Below, in pieces: positions 9,264-20,151 of a stretch of 64,000 nt of DNA. The position numbers and the translations under genes were made by a program. The notes beneath the pieces are model-generated. The model had not been told where the DNA came from and searched no databases. It worked only from the letters and a program-made list of their open reading frames with translations. Positions within the stretch are counted from its first letter, which is position 1; every line of letters starts with the position of its first letter. The stretch is from Akkermansia sp. (lineage in GTDB: Bacteria; Verrucomicrobiota; Verrucomicrobiia; Verrucomicrobiales; Akkermansiaceae), in NCBI GenBank assembly GCA_017558555.1, contig JAFYUJ010000069.1:1-64000 (forward strand), read 5' to 3'.

Positions 9264-10722
9264 TTTTCTTCAGTCGGGTTTCAAGTTTTTTCAAAAGCTG
9301 GCTGAGGCACACCACCACAATCAGGTAGATGAGTGCCACGGCAATCAGTGGCAGGAAAGCATCGTATGTTTGGCTGCGGATAATATCACCGCCTTTGGTC
9401 AAATCCTGCAGGGCAATGTAACCGCAAACACTCGTCTCCTTGAGCAGGACGATAAACTCATTGCCCAAGGCGGGCAATACATTTTTGAAGGCCTGCGGCA
9501 GGATAACGGAACGCATGGTGGCGCCATAGCTGAGCCCCAGGCTTCGGCCTGCTTCCATCTGCCCTCGGTCTACCGCCATGATACCGGAGCGGATGATTTC
9601 TGCCACATACGCACCGCTGTTGATACCAAAGGCCACGATGGCAACCAGCACTTTGCTGATATCCACAGCCGCGAAGATGACAAAGTAAATGATGAGCAAT
9701 TGCACCACCACGGGTGTGCCGCGCACGACAGTAAGGTAGATATGGCACAGGAAATTGAGAATCTTGTGGCGGCCTGTCTGGTCATGTGTGCTGCGGATGA
9801 CGGCTACCAGGAAGCCGATGATAAGCCCCATGAGCACGGCGCAGAAAGAAATCTCAATCGTGACCCAGAAACCATTCATCAGGTATTTCCAGCGGTCATC
9901 TTTCAGGAAGTTCACTTCAAAGGAATGTGAAAGCCACTCACCGAATCCCTTGGATTTTGCTTTGTCGGCTTCCTTTGCTTCTTTGCTCTGATACTTGGCT
10001 GTGATGGCATCCATGGTGCCATCGGCCTGCATGGCCGTCAGCGTGTCATTAATCATCTTGAGCAGCTCCGGGCGATTCTTGCGAATGGCCATGGCGTATT
10101 CTTCCGAAGCGAGCGAGACCGGCAGAATTTTCAGCCCAACATTGCGCTCTACGTGCTTCTTGGCCGGTGCGCTGTCCAGCACCACAGCATCTATCTTACC
10201 CGTGGCAAGAGAGGCCACGGCCAAGGCTCCATCCTGGAAACGCTCCGGTTCGCAAATGTTGGTGGTGACATAGGTGTCGCCCGTTGTGCCGTGTTGCACA
10301 CCGATGCGCTTGCCTTTCATGGCATCTGCGCCATCGATGGTGGAATCCTCACGAACGATGATGACCTGATCGGCTTTGACGTAGCTGGTGGTGAAATCAA
10401 TTTGCTTTTTGCGGTCTTCCGTGACGGTGATACCGGAAGCCGCCACATCAGCTTTACCGGTTTGAATGGCCGCAATGATGGAATCGAACGCCATGTCTTC
10501 GATAATCAAATCGATGTTGTTGCGGCGTGCAATCTCTCGCACCATGTCTGCATCGATACCCACGATGTGTTCCCCCTGGTAAAATTCGTATGGAGGGAAG
10601 GTGGCACTGGTGACCATTATCAGCTTTTCACGCTGTTCGGTCTTATCGTCGCAGGAGGAGAAAAGGAAAGCAAAGCTTGCCAGCAGCAGTACCAGCCATC
10701 TGTGTTGAACGAATCGAGACAT
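9253..10722 (-). CDS. Fused substrate-binding lipoprotein and permease of amino acid ABC transporter
   Basis: 489 residues from ATG 10722. The frame extends further upstream, but that extension overlaps the ftsK end and lacks a signal sequence. The N-terminus has a lipobox (FAFLFSSC), so the binding domain is anchored in the membrane. Residues about 30-260 form a type-3 solute-binding domain (TSATFPPYEF, GIDADMVREIA, GVQHGTTGD). From about 290 on comes a permease of the HisM/GlnP type with the EAA-loop motif EAGRSLGLSYGATMRSVILPQA. Such fusions are known in Gram-positives (GlnP) and some Gram-negatives. Its ATPase partner follows with an 11-base overlap. Confidence 0.88.
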   Translation of the reverse strand: MSRFVQHRWLVLLLASFAFLFSSCDDKTEQREKLIMVTSATFPPYEFYQGEHIVGIDADMVREIARRNNIDLIIEDMAFDSIIAAIQTGKADVAASGITVTEDRKKQIDFTTSYVKADQVIIVREDSTIDGADAMKGKRIGVQHGTTGDTYVTTNICEPERFQDGALAVASLATGKIDAVVLDSAPAKKHVERNVGLKILPVSLASEEYAMAIRKNRPELLKMINDTLTAMQADGTMDAITAKYQSKEAKEADKAKSKGFGEWLSHSFEVNFLKDDRWKYLMNGFWVTIEISFCAVLMGLIIGFLVAVIRSTHDQTGRHKILNFLCHIYLTVVRGTPVVVQLLIIYFVIFAAVDISKVLVAIVAFGINSGAYVAEIIRSGIMAVDRGQMEAGRSLGLSYGATMRSVILPQAFKNVLPALGNEFIVLLKETSVCGYIALQDLTKGGDIIRSQTYDAFLPLIAVALIYLIVVVCLSQLLKKLETRLKKNER

Positions 10723-10772
10723 AAGTGTGTGCTTTGTGTGATAGAATGGAGAGAGTGTCTGTGATAGAGAGG

Positions 10773-13769
10773 TTATGGCGCGTCTACTAGAACTTCGCGG
10801 GCTCGTGTGGCTCCTTGCGGCGGCGAGATGACGCCCCGTTCTTCCATCATGTCCATGATTTTTGCCGCGCGGCCATAGCCAATACTGAATCGGCGCTGGA
10901 GCAGGGAAGTGCTGGCCTTGCGCTCGGTCACGACCAGATTGACGCATCTTGTGTACAGCTCGGCATCCTCATCGCTTACTCCCTTGCCGCCAATGCGTCC
11001 GCCGTTATCGCCACTTCCGCCGACAGCGCCGCCACTATCGCAGTTGTTCATTTCTGCTGTGACGCCCTGTTCGAAGTTTTGCTTGGCATGGCTGGCACAG
11101 AACTTGATGATGGAAGCAATTTCAGCATCCGACACGAAGGCACCCTGGGCTCGTGTCAGTTTGGTGATACCGGCAGGGGGCAGGAAGAGGAAGTCGCCCT
11201 TACCCAGCAGGTTCTCTGCGCCTGTCATGTCGAGGATGATGCGGCTGTCCAGCGGGCTGGATACTTTCAGGGCAATGCGGCTGGGAATGTTGGCCTTAAT
11301 CATACCCGTTACCACGTTGGCACGCGGAGTCTGGGTAGCCACAACCAGATGAATACCGGCGGCGCGAGCTTTCTGCGTCAGGCGGGCAATGTAATTTTCC
11401 AGGTCTTCTTTCACCACCATCATCAAGTCTGCCAACTCATCGATGAAGATGACGATGTAGGGCAACTTGCTGGGAATGCGTTCTTCCTCTTCGAAGTCGA
11501 ATTCATCCTGCTCTTCTTCGCCAAGGGGGATTTCCTCCTCTGCCTGGCGTTCAATTTCACTGGCCAGCGCTTCAATGGCGGCATAATCAATGGGCGGATC
11601 ATCATCGTAATCCTCCTCTTCAGGCTCTGCGACCATGTCAGGCGGGCGGTTATTGAAGTCTTCGAAATTGCGCACGCCAATCTTGCTGAAAAGCTTGTAT
11701 CGATGCTCCATTTCGTTGACAGCCCATCGCAATGCTCCGATGACGCGTGCCGGATTGGTCACAACAGGACAGGCCAGATGCGGTAGCTTTTTGTAGGGCT
11801 GCATTTCCACGACTTTGGGGTCCACAAGAATGAGTCGCAGTTCATCCGGGCGGAACTTGTAGAGCATGGAAAGAATCATACTGTTGATACACACGGATTT
11901 ACCGGAACCCGTGGTACCTGCTACCAAAGTGTGAGGCATGGCTGCAAGGTCGCCGATGACGGCATTGCCGTATACGTCCTTGCCCAGTGCCACGGGAATG
12001 CGCAGCTTGGGGTTGTGGAATGCATCTGATTGCAGCAACTCTCGCAGATATACCGGGGATTTGGTGGCGTTCTCCAGTTCTACGCCCACCGTTTTTTTGC
12101 CCGGAATCGGTGCAAGAATGTTGACGGATTTGGATTCCGTGGCGAGCATCAAATCCTTTTGCAGGTTTTCAATGCGCTTGACGCTCAGACCACGGGGTGG
12201 GTAGAACTCGTAGCGCGTGATGCTGGGACCACGCGTGATATCACCTGGCTCTACGGTGATTTTAAAGTTTTCCAGCGTTTCGACGATACGCTGCTGCATA
12301 TCGTACATTTCTTCCTGTGCGGCGATACCCACCTCCGGCGGTTCTGGGCGGTATGCCAACAAATCATACGGGGGCAGAGGGTAGTCTTCTTGTTGCTCGC
12401 GGCGGTCTGTCTGCACCAATGCTGATGCTGCACCCTTGTTGTCGGCCTTTGATTCAGTGCGGGCCGGGGGTGTCTCTCTGCGGGGCATAGGCTTGGGCTG
12501 CTCGGCCGGGGCGGGGTCGGAGCCTCTGCGAGGGGCCGCAGCAGGAGCTTTCTGGCGGACGTTTCGCTCAATTTCCTGCATCAGTCGCTCATTGTGCGGC
12601 ATTTGTGTACGGCTGGGGCCTTCCACGGGCAAAGAGCGGTTGGTTTCGATGGCATCTTCAATCGGGCGCATCAAATCCAGCAAATTATCACGTTTTGCCG
12701 AGATGGTGGGGAGACTACGGTTGCGAGAGGATGGCGGAAGTTGGGTTGATACGCGATTGCGATCATTCTGGCGTGCTGCTTCCAATTGTTCTGCAAAGGG
12801 ACGTGGTAACTCCTGTTCCTCTTCGCGGGGAGCTTGGGGCATCTGCTGCGGTTGGGCGGGCTGGGCTTGGCGCGGAGGCAAGGGGGAGCGCATAGGTTCC
12901 TCCACAACTCTTCGGCGTGTGGGCGGGGGAAAAGGCTGCTGTTGTACTGCCGGCTGCTGGACGGGCTGAGATTGTGGCATGACCGGCTGCTGGCGCCTGG
13001 GCATGGGAGCTGGCTCTTCCATTTCCAGAGGGAGGGTGCGTTGCGTACGAGGTGTTTCTTGTTCCGGTGTGCCAAGTTGAGCCAGGGCTTGGCCTTTTTG
13101 TTGCCACTCTCGGTCGGCGGCATCCAAGGCTTCCTTGCGCAGGCGCTTGCGCTCTTTCCAGTTGGCATACAGCGTGCGGAGGTCCTTTTGCGTGGCTTTG
13201 CATACGTCCTGTGGTGTCAGGCGTGCAAAGTAAATGATGGCCAGGGCATGAATCAGCAACAGCAGGGTTATGCCATAGTATTTGCCCGCCAGTTCTTCTA
13301 CCACGCAAGTGCCGTCAAGATAGCCTAATTTGCCACCAGGCCCCCCACTGATGCACAGCTTGCCAGCCCATTCCACCAGAATCCATGGCTGGATGGACAA
13401 TACAGCACAGGCGCTGATGACCATAACCGCGAGCGCAATCCATTGCTTCACACGCCTTTGCTGCGGATACATCATCATGGCAACACCCATGATGGGCAAC
13501 AACAAAAGAAGATAAACGGCGGTAGCCCCCAACAAGGCATACATGATGCCGGCCAGATACAGACCGAGGATGCCCAGCGCGTTTGTGCAGGGGACTTTGG
13601 CGGCCTCTGCCGCACCGTCGGGGTTGAGCAGTTTCCACCCCATTTCGTTGATGTTGTATGTGTAAAGAGCTAACAGTAAAGTAAGGCTGACCACAATAAC
13701 TCCAGCCCCGGCCACTCGTGTCGGCCAAGTTTTGGGAGGCGGTTGGTTATATATGGTGTTTTGGTACAT
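10773..13769 (-). CDS. ftsK: DNA translocase FtsK/SpoIIIE
   Basis: 998 residues. The N-terminal part has four or five membrane helices (residues about 20-190) that anchor the protein at the septum. A linker rich in Pro, Gln and Arg spans about 190-480. The motor follows with Walker A GTTGSGKS at about 618-625 and Walker B IVIFIDELADLM at about 768-779. The C-terminal winged-helix gamma domain (STSLLQRRFSIGYGRAAKIMDMMEERG) reads DNA polarity sequences. An acidic insert of about 55 residues, dense in Asp and Glu, sits just before Walker B at about 709-765. The protein segregates chromosome termini during division. A promoter lies at 13782-13810. Confidence 0.95.
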   Translation of the reverse strand: MYQNTIYNQPPPKTWPTRVAGAGVIVVSLTLLLALYTYNINEMGWKLLNPDGAAEAAKVPCTNALGILGLYLAGIMYALLGATAVYLLLLLPIMGVAMMMYPQQRRVKQWIALAVMVISACAVLSIQPWILVEWAGKLCISGGPGGKLGYLDGTCVVEELAGKYYGITLLLLIHALAIIYFARLTPQDVCKATQKDLRTLYANWKERKRLRKEALDAADREWQQKGQALAQLGTPEQETPRTQRTLPLEMEEPAPMPRRQQPVMPQSQPVQQPAVQQQPFPPPTRRRVVEEPMRSPLPPRQAQPAQPQQMPQAPREEEQELPRPFAEQLEAARQNDRNRVSTQLPPSSRNRSLPTISAKRDNLLDLMRPIEDAIETNRSLPVEGPSRTQMPHNERLMQEIERNVRQKAPAAAPRRGSDPAPAEQPKPMPRRETPPARTESKADNKGAASALVQTDRREQQEDYPLPPYDLLAYRPEPPEVGIAAQEEMYDMQQRIVETLENFKITVEPGDITRGPSITRYEFYPPRGLSVKRIENLQKDLMLATESKSVNILAPIPGKKTVGVELENATKSPVYLRELLQSDAFHNPKLRIPVALGKDVYGNAVIGDLAAMPHTLVAGTTGSGKSVCINSMILSMLYKFRPDELRLILVDPKVVEMQPYKKLPHLACPVVTNPARVIGALRWAVNEMEHRYKLFSKIGVRNFEDFNNRPPDMVAEPEEEDYDDDPPIDYAAIEALASEIERQAEEEIPLGEEEQDEFDFEEEERIPSKLPYIVIFIDELADLMMVVKEDLENYIARLTQKARAAGIHLVVATQTPRANVVTGMIKANIPSRIALKVSSPLDSRIILDMTGAENLLGKGDFLFLPPAGITKLTRAQGAFVSDAEIASIIKFCASHAKQNFEQGVTAEMNNCDSGGAVGGSGDNGGRIGGKGVSDEDAELYTRCVNLVVTERKASTSLLQRRFSIGYGRAAKIMDMMEERGVISPPQGATRAREVLVDAP

Positions 13770-13781
13770 AGCTTCGCTGTC

Positions 13782-13810
13782 ATCATATCGTTCTCGCTAT
13801 CATTCTTCAA
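13782..13810 (-). promoter_or_regulatory. ftsK promoter
   Basis: On the minus strand TTGAAG (13805-13810), a 17-base spacer, and TATGAT (13782-13787) match sigma-70 boxes. The -10 box ends 12 bases before the ftsK ATG, so the leader would be about 6 bases. Confidence 0.55.
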
Positions 13811-13948
13811 GTGCAAAGTATGTCAGAAATGGATTACCATTTGAAAAACAGGGAAGATGTCTGTTTGTAAATGAGCGTGTTCTACTCTTTCTGCTTGCAG
13901 TATCATTGGAGCTGTGTTAGAAAAGAAACGAAACAACGCTTTGCTGCT

Positions 13949-14419
13949 ATGAAACTTGCTTTGCCTGTGCTGACTGTTCTTTCTGCCGCATCTTTTCTGT
14001 GCGCGCAAGACACTGTCCCCGTTCAAGAACCTGAAGATGCTTCTTCCGTGCAAGAATGGACGAGTGAGAATGTGTTGAACGTGATGTCTGTACAACTGAG
14101 TGATTTGGTCTCACTCTTATCTTCTGTCCGAGATGAGACCACAGCCAATGATGCTGCCGCCAAGGTTGAAAGCTTGATTTCTTCCCTCTATGCCGTGGAC
14201 TATGCCCAGTTTGAGGGGGTGGATGAAGAAGAAGTGGCTGCCGGTTTGACAGATTTGTTTAATGATTTGGAATTGCAGGTCTCACGTCTGATGGAGGAGG
14301 ATTTTTATGGCAATGCTGTTTTGAAGAAGACTTTTGGTGTGGAAGAGGAAATGCTCACTCCGCCCCCCGGCCAAGATGAATTGGAACCCGGTGAAGATGA
14401 GGAGGAACCTCAAGAGTAA
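13949..14419 (+). CDS. Small secreted acidic protein with VRDE/VKDK-type motif
   Basis: 156 residues from ATG 13949, which gives a clean signal peptide (MKLALPVLTVLSAASFLCAQ). The longer frame from 13871 adds 26 residues without signal character. The mature protein is acidic and ends in a Pro/Glu/Asp-rich tail (PPPGQDELEPGEDEEEPQE). The segment SSVRDETTANDAAAKVESLI matches the motif of the two secreted proteins at 2681-3588, so the family is dispersed in the genome. The function is unknown. The gene is convergent with the atp operon and separated from it by a strong hairpin terminator. Confidence 0.6.
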   Translation: MKLALPVLTVLSAASFLCAQDTVPVQEPEDASSVQEWTSENVLNVMSVQLSDLVSLLSSVRDETTANDAAAKVESLISSLYAVDYAQFEGVDEEEVAAGLTDLFNDLELQVSRLMEEDFYGNAVLKKTFGVEEEMLTPPPGQDELEPGEDEEEPQE

Positions 14420-14442
14420 GCTTCCTTTGCGTTGATATTACA

Positions 14443-14481
14443 CAAAACAGGCACGCTCTGAAGTAGAGCGTGCCTGTTTTG
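14443..14481. terminator. Bidirectional rho-independent terminator
   Basis: A perfect 17-bp stem (CAAAACAGGCACGCTCT and its complement) with a 5-base loop lies between the convergent secreted-protein gene and atpC. TTTT runs at each end of the stem allow termination in both directions. Confidence 0.88.
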
Positions 14482-14507
14482 CAATAATGATGAAGCAGGT
14501 GGCCTTG

Positions 14508-14927
14508 TCAGCGTCTGCGGCGCACCTTGTTGTAATCCAGAATGGCAAGTTGCTTGGCAATGACTGCTTCCAGATAGGTCTGTTCTTCGCGAGAAAGAAC
14601 GGATGCTCGGTTGCGGAGGGCCTCCTGAGCCTTTTCGATGGCAGCCTCGATGCTGGTTGTATCGATGTCTGCGTCTTCCAGAGCGGTATCAGTCACCAGC
14701 ATAGCTTGTTCTCCTTCAACTTGAAGGAAACCGCCACCAATGAAGAGACTGATGCTTTTGCCTTCGGCCGTCCGACATGTCAGCTCACCATTGCCAACAG
14801 AAGCGATGATATCTGTGTGCCCGGGCAGAATTTCCATCTCGCCCTCTGTCCCAAGCAGATGGATGCTGGTCACATCTGCCTGGAGAGCGGTGCGAAGAGG
14901 TGTGATGATTTTGAAATGAAGGGCCAT
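14508..14927 (-). CDS. atpC: ATP synthase F1 epsilon subunit
   Basis: 139 residues, the normal length. The N-terminal beta-sandwich has the family pattern MALHFKIITPLRTALQADVTSI, LLGTEGEMEILPGHTDIIA, and IGGGFLQVEG. It is followed by the helical hairpin EAAIEKAQEAL..REEQTYLEAVIAKQLA. Epsilon couples gamma rotation to catalysis and can inhibit hydrolysis. It is the last gene of the atp operon, 12 bases after atpD, and ends before the bidirectional terminator. Confidence 0.93.
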   Translation of the reverse strand: MALHFKIITPLRTALQADVTSIHLLGTEGEMEILPGHTDIIASVGNGELTCRTAEGKSISLFIGGGFLQVEGEQAMLVTDTALEDADIDTTSIEAAIEKAQEALRNRASVLSREEQTYLEAVIAKQLAILDYNKVRRRR

Positions 14928-14939
14928 GATGGTGAATTA

Positions 14940-16385
<1,446 letters not shown>

Positions 16386-17252
16386 TTATTCCATCGCCTT
16401 GGTAGCGGTGGTAATTTCAAGAAGTTCGTTGGTGATTTGCGTTTGACGGGCCTTGTTGTATTCCAGCGTAAGTTCGCCGATGAGTGTCTTGGCGTTTTCT
16501 GTTGCGGATTTCATGGCCACCATACGTGCCGATTGCTCGGAGGCTTTACCCTCCAGAACCATTTGTGTGATGAGGTTGCTGAAATACAGCGGCAGCAGGG
16601 CGTTGAGTAGCGCCTTGGGACCGGGCTCAAGCAAGAAATTGGTGTTCTCCGTATCGGCAACGTCATCCTGCTCAGCCACGGCCAGCAGTTCCTCACGCGT
16701 GATAGGAAGCACCTCTGTCAGCACAGGGCGCTGCACCATGACGTTGATGAACTTCTGGTATGCCACGCGGACGCTGTTGTAGGTGCCGTCCGTGAAGCCC
16801 TTGCGGATGAAATCAAACACAGGCTTCAAATCTGCTTCGCCAAAGGAATCCCCCAGCGAGAAGGATGCGATGAGATTGCGGCCACAGCGAGCGAGCTGCG
16901 GATTGAGCTTGGCGCCAATCGTCACATAATCTGCATCTGCAGGGCAGCTGGCAATGACTTCCTTGAGCAGGTTGGCATTCAACCCGCCACAGAGACCTCG
17001 ATCTGTGTTGATGACAATGACCAGCGTTTTGCCCGTGGTGCGTCGCTCCATGAGAGAGGCCGCACCCTCGGTGATGGTGTCTTGCAGGTGCTTGAAGACG
17101 TTGGCCAGGGCGCTGATGTAGCTACGCCCTTTCAACGCAAGCTCTTGGGCGCGGCGCATCTTGGCAGACGCAACCATTTGCATCGCTTTGGTAATCTGCG
17201 ATGTGTTGCGTACCGACTTGATGCGGCGCTTGATGTCTCTCAGGTTTGCCAT
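16386..17252 (-). CDS. atpG: ATP synthase F1 gamma subunit
   Basis: 288 residues, the normal length. The N-terminal helix signature (MANLRDIKRRIKSVRNTSQITKAMQMVASAKMRRAQ) and the C-terminal helix RMVAMKSATENAKTLIGELTLEYNKARQTQITNELLEI are the hallmarks of the rotating central stalk. TLVIVINTDRGLCGGLNAN is also typical. The gene follows atpA by 3 bases, fitting coupled translation and 1:3 stoichiometry control within the operon. Confidence 0.97.
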   Translation of the reverse strand: MANLRDIKRRIKSVRNTSQITKAMQMVASAKMRRAQELALKGRSYISALANVFKHLQDTITEGAASLMERRTTGKTLVIVINTDRGLCGGLNANLLKEVIASCPADADYVTIGAKLNPQLARCGRNLIASFSLGDSFGEADLKPVFDFIRKGFTDGTYNSVRVAYQKFINVMVQRPVLTEVLPITREELLAVAEQDDVADTENTNFLLEPGPKALLNALLPLYFSNLITQMVLEGKASEQSARMVAMKSATENAKTLIGELTLEYNKARQTQITNELLEITTATKAME

Positions 17253-17255
17253 GGT

Positions 17256-18797
17256 TTACTTCTTGAGGCGGGATTTGAAGTCGGTCATGAATTGGTTGAG
17301 TTGCTCATCAATAGCCGGGGTGAGTGCCTTTTCTGCATCAATGGCAGCCAGCAGCCCGGGCTTATTGGTGGTAGCATCTTCTTCCAGAGCCTTGCGCACC
17401 TCCTGAATCTTTTCCACGGGTACGTCATCAAGGAAGCCCTTCTGGATGGCGTAGAGGTCTACCACTTCCAGGGAAAGGCTCTTGGGCTCGTACTGGCCCT
17501 GCTTGAAGAGTTCCACAATGCGGCGGCCGCGTTCCAGCTTGGCGCGGGTGGCGGCATCCAGGTCGGAACCGAACTGTGCGAAAGCCTGCAATTCTTCGAA
17601 CTGGGCCAGGTCCAGCTTCACGGAACCGGCCAGCTTCTTCACAATCTTGGTCTGGGCGCTGGAGCCTACACGGCTCACAGAGATACCCACGTTGATGGCG
17701 GGGCGCACACCCTGGTAGAACAGGTCCGTATCAAGGAAAATCTGACCGTCGGTGATGGAAATCACATTGGTGGGAATGTAGGCGGATACGTCACCGGCCT
17801 GCGTTTCAATGATGGGCAGAGCCGTGAGCGAACCACCCTTACGGCCACCTTCTGTGTTGATACGGGCTGCGCGTTCCAGCAAGCGGCTGTGCAGATAGAA
17901 TACGTCGCCGGGGTAGGCTTCGCGGCCGGAGGGGCGGCGCAGAATCAGGGATACCTGGCGGTAAGCCACAGCGTGCTTGGAGAGATCATCATACACGATG
18001 AGGGCATCCTTACCCTGGTCCATGAAGTATTCGCCCATGGCGCAACCGGCATAGGGTGCGAGGTACTGCATGGCGGCGCTGTCGCTGGCAGAGGCTACCA
18101 CCACGATGCTGTAGGGCATGGCACCGGTCTCTTCCAGTTTGGCCACCAGTCGGGAAACGGTAGCGCGCTTCTGGCCGATGGCTACATAAATGCTGTAGAG
18201 CGGGCGGTGACCGGGCAGCTTGCCTTCCTCTGCCATCTTGTTCTGGCGGGCCTGGGAGATAATGGTATCGGTGGCAATAGCGGTCTTGCCGGTGGAGCGG
18301 TCACCGATGATGAGTTCGCGCTGGCCTCGGCCGATGGGAATCATCGCATCGATGGGGAGAATGCCGGTCTGCACAGGCTGGTTCACGCCCTGGCGGGAAA
18401 TAATGCCCGATGCAATCTTTTCCACAGGATAGTACGCAGCAGCCTGAATGGGGCCTTTGCCGTCCAGGGGGTTGCCCAGCGTATCCACCACGCGGCCAAG
18501 AAGCGCCTCACCCACGGGCACCTGCAGCAGCTTGCCCGTCGTCTTGCAGGTGTCGCCCTCTTTCAGGTGCGCACCGCTGCCAATCAACACGGCACCAACC
18601 TCGTTTTCTTCCAGGTTCATGGCCAGCCCCATCACGCCGCCGGGGAATTCAATCATTTCGCTGAGCATGGCGTTGCTCAGCCCCTCAATACGTGCGACAC
18701 CATCACCAATGGATTTGATGATGCCTACGTTATCCTGGGTTGCAGCGGTGGTGATATTGCGAATCTGCGCTTCAAGTTCTTGTACGATGTTGCTCAT
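17256..18797 (-). CDS. atpA: ATP synthase F1 alpha subunit
   Basis: 513 residues, the normal length. The Walker A motif GDRSTGKTA, the [29 protein letters not shown] segment and the arginine-finger context [15 protein letters not shown] are all present. This is the non-catalytic nucleotide-binding subunit that alternates with beta in the F1 hexamer. It lies in the operon between the short delta gene and gamma. A 577-codon open frame antisense to it is a shadow of its strong codon bias. Confidence 0.98.
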   Translation of the reverse strand: MSNIVQELEAQIRNITTAATQDNVGIIKSIGDGVARIEGLSNAMLSEMIEFPGGVMGLAMNLEENEVGAVLIGSGAHLKEGDTCKTTGKLLQVPVGEALLGRVVDTLGNPLDGKGPIQAAAYYPVEKIASGIISRQGVNQPVQTGILPIDAMIPIGRGQRELIIGDRSTGKTAIATDTIISQARQNKMAEEGKLPGHRPLYSIYVAIGQKRATVSRLVAKLEETGAMPYSIVVVASASDSAAMQYLAPYAGCAMGEYFMDQGKDALIVYDDLSKHAVAYRQVSLILRRPSGREAYPGDVFYLHSRLLERAARINTEGGRKGGSLTALPIIETQAGDVSAYIPTNVISITDGQIFLDTDLFYQGVRPAINVGISVSRVGSSAQTKIVKKLAGSVKLDLAQFEELQAFAQFGSDLDAATRAKLERGRRIVELFKQGQYEPKSLSLEVVDLYAIQKGFLDDVPVEKIQEVRKALEEDATTNKPGLLAAIDAEKALTPAIDEQLNQFMTDFKSRLKK

Positions 18798-18832
18798 ACT
18801 TTATCAGTGGTTTAAAATGGATTGGGAAAAAA

Positions 18833-19222
18833 TCAGATGTGAGAAAGACGTTCAATACGGGTGCGTACGGATGCATCCGTGATATTGTCACCAACTTTGA
18901 CGGTGATGCCGGCAATCAGCGCGGCATCTACGAGCCATTCATAATGGAGCCCCTTGTGGCGGGCATCCAATCGGCTGCGTATTTCGGCCTGTTCTTCATC
19001 CGTCAGCGGAATGGCGCTGGTGATGGTGGCCGTGTTTTTTGCTTGTACCAAACGCACCAGCTCAACAAAGGCGGAGAGCAGGGGTGCATAGTTGCGGGGC
19101 TTGCGCTCTGCGATGGTGTCGGCAATCAGGCGTACCTTGTCTTCTTGTAAGATGCCTTCTGCATCTACACATAAACGCATCAGTCGGCGTGCCTGTGCTT
19201 GTACTTCCTTTGTGATTTTCAT
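18833..19222 (-). CDS. atpH: ATP synthase F1 delta subunit, short form
   Basis: 129 residues, whereas the family is usually about 175-180. It is identified by position between b and alpha and by the C-terminal pattern AIPLTDEEQAEIRSRLDAR..LIAGITVKVGDNITDASVRTRIERL. The N-terminal six-helix domain that binds the top of alpha seems shortened by about 50 residues. The ATG at 19222 lies 22 bases after the atpF stop, so the gap leaves no room for a longer coding region. This is therefore a true short form rather than a mis-called start. Delta holds the peripheral stalk to F1. Confidence 0.85.
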   Translation of the reverse strand: MKITKEVQAQARRLMRLCVDAEGILQEDKVRLIADTIAERKPRNYAPLLSAFVELVRLVQAKNTATITSAIPLTDEEQAEIRSRLDARHKGLHYEWLVDAALIAGITVKVGDNITDASVRTRIERLSHI

Positions 19223-19244
19223 GAGCGTCTGGTCGGGAATAGTA

Positions 19245-19766
19245 TCAGAGGGAGCGGATGGCCTCGGCGTTGATGGTGCGGTGATCGGCCTCCGTAAGTA
19301 CCTTGCCGGTTACTTGTGCTGTAGCCTGGGCTACCAGTGCTGCAAACTCATCCTTGAGTGCAGCTTTCTGCTTGGCTGTATCCATTTCTGCCTGTTGGCG
19401 GGCATTCTCAATGATGGTGCGGGCTTCTGCAGAGGCTTTGTCGGCCAATTCTGCCTGCAAGCGGGAAGCCGTTTGCTTGGCGTGGTCGATTTCCTGTTTG
19501 CCGGTCTCGCGGGCTTCATCAATGATGCGTTCGCTGGTTTCCTTCACCTCGGCCAGTTCTTTCTGGCTGCGGGCGTGCATGGCTTCGCCCTCTTCAATGC
19601 GCTGGTGGCGTTCCTCCAGCTGCTTCATGATGGGCTTGATACCGAAAATGGAGATGATGGACACCAATACCAGGAATGCAATGAGGTGCGCAATGAAAAC
19701 GTCTGTATGCAGACCGAACTTGCTGACCAATTCCTGTAGGTCGGCTGCTATGATGGGGGAAAACAT
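19245..19766 (-). CDS. atpF: ATP synthase Fo b subunit
   Basis: 173 residues. One N-terminal membrane helix (HLIAFLVLVSIISIFGIKPI) is followed by a long charged, Ala/Glu/Gln-rich helix (about residues 50-170) typical of the peripheral stalk. There is a single b gene, so a homodimer is expected. The gene sits between atpE and atpH. Confidence 0.94.
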   Translation of the reverse strand: MFSPIIAADLQELVSKFGLHTDVFIAHLIAFLVLVSIISIFGIKPIMKQLEERHQRIEEGEAMHARSQKELAEVKETSERIIDEARETGKQEIDHAKQTASRLQAELADKASAEARTIIENARQQAEMDTAKQKAALKDEFAALVAQATAQVTGKVLTEADHRTINAEAIRSL

Positions 19767-19850
19767 AGTGTTGATAGGTGGACTGATGCGTTTTTGTTGT
19801 GAGGAAAGGGAGCGTCCCGGGCACCTTGTGCGATGCCCGGGAAAAGGGGC

Positions 19851-20066
19851 TTAGCCCATGAAGATGGCAACGAATGCCACACCTTCCACAAGTGCTGCGA
19901 GAAGGATGGAAATGGTAAGAACCTTACCGAAGGAGGCAGGATTGCGGCCGATGGATTCAGCGGCCTTCATACCAATGATGCCGATGCCGATACCGGCACC
20001 GAGAACGGCCAAACCGGACTTGGCGATAGCACCCATTGCGGCGGCGTCTGCGAGCATGTCGATCAT
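19851..20066 (-). CDS. atpE: ATP synthase Fo c subunit
   Basis: 71 residues from ATG 20066. The frame continues upstream through GTG 20108, which would add a polar Gln/Thr-rich leader not seen in the family. Two membrane helices surround a polar loop (ESIGRNPASFGK). The ion-binding Glu lies in AALVEGVAF. The residues around it lack the Gln and the Glu-Ser/Thr pair of sodium-type rings, so proton coupling is inferred. It forms the rotor ring of Fo. Confidence 0.93.
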   Translation of the reverse strand: MIDMLADAAAMGAIAKSGLAVLGAGIGIGIIGMKAAESIGRNPASFGKVLTISILLAALVEGVAFVAIFMG

Positions 20067-20151
20067 AATGTTTAGTGTGTTAGTTGTTTGTTGTTGTATG
20101 TGCATCACTGCGGCCTCACGTTTGCTTCATGATCAGCCACAGAGAAGGGGG

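Noticed and set aside
10723-10947. 75-codon N-terminal extension of the transporter frame
   Set aside because: It overlaps the ftsK 3' end and lacks a signal sequence; ATG 10722 begins the lipoprotein signal.
17082-18815. 577-codon open frame antisense to atpA
   Set aside because: It is a shadow of the strongly biased atpA frame: its product is Gly/His/Val-rich without motifs, and atpA is certain.
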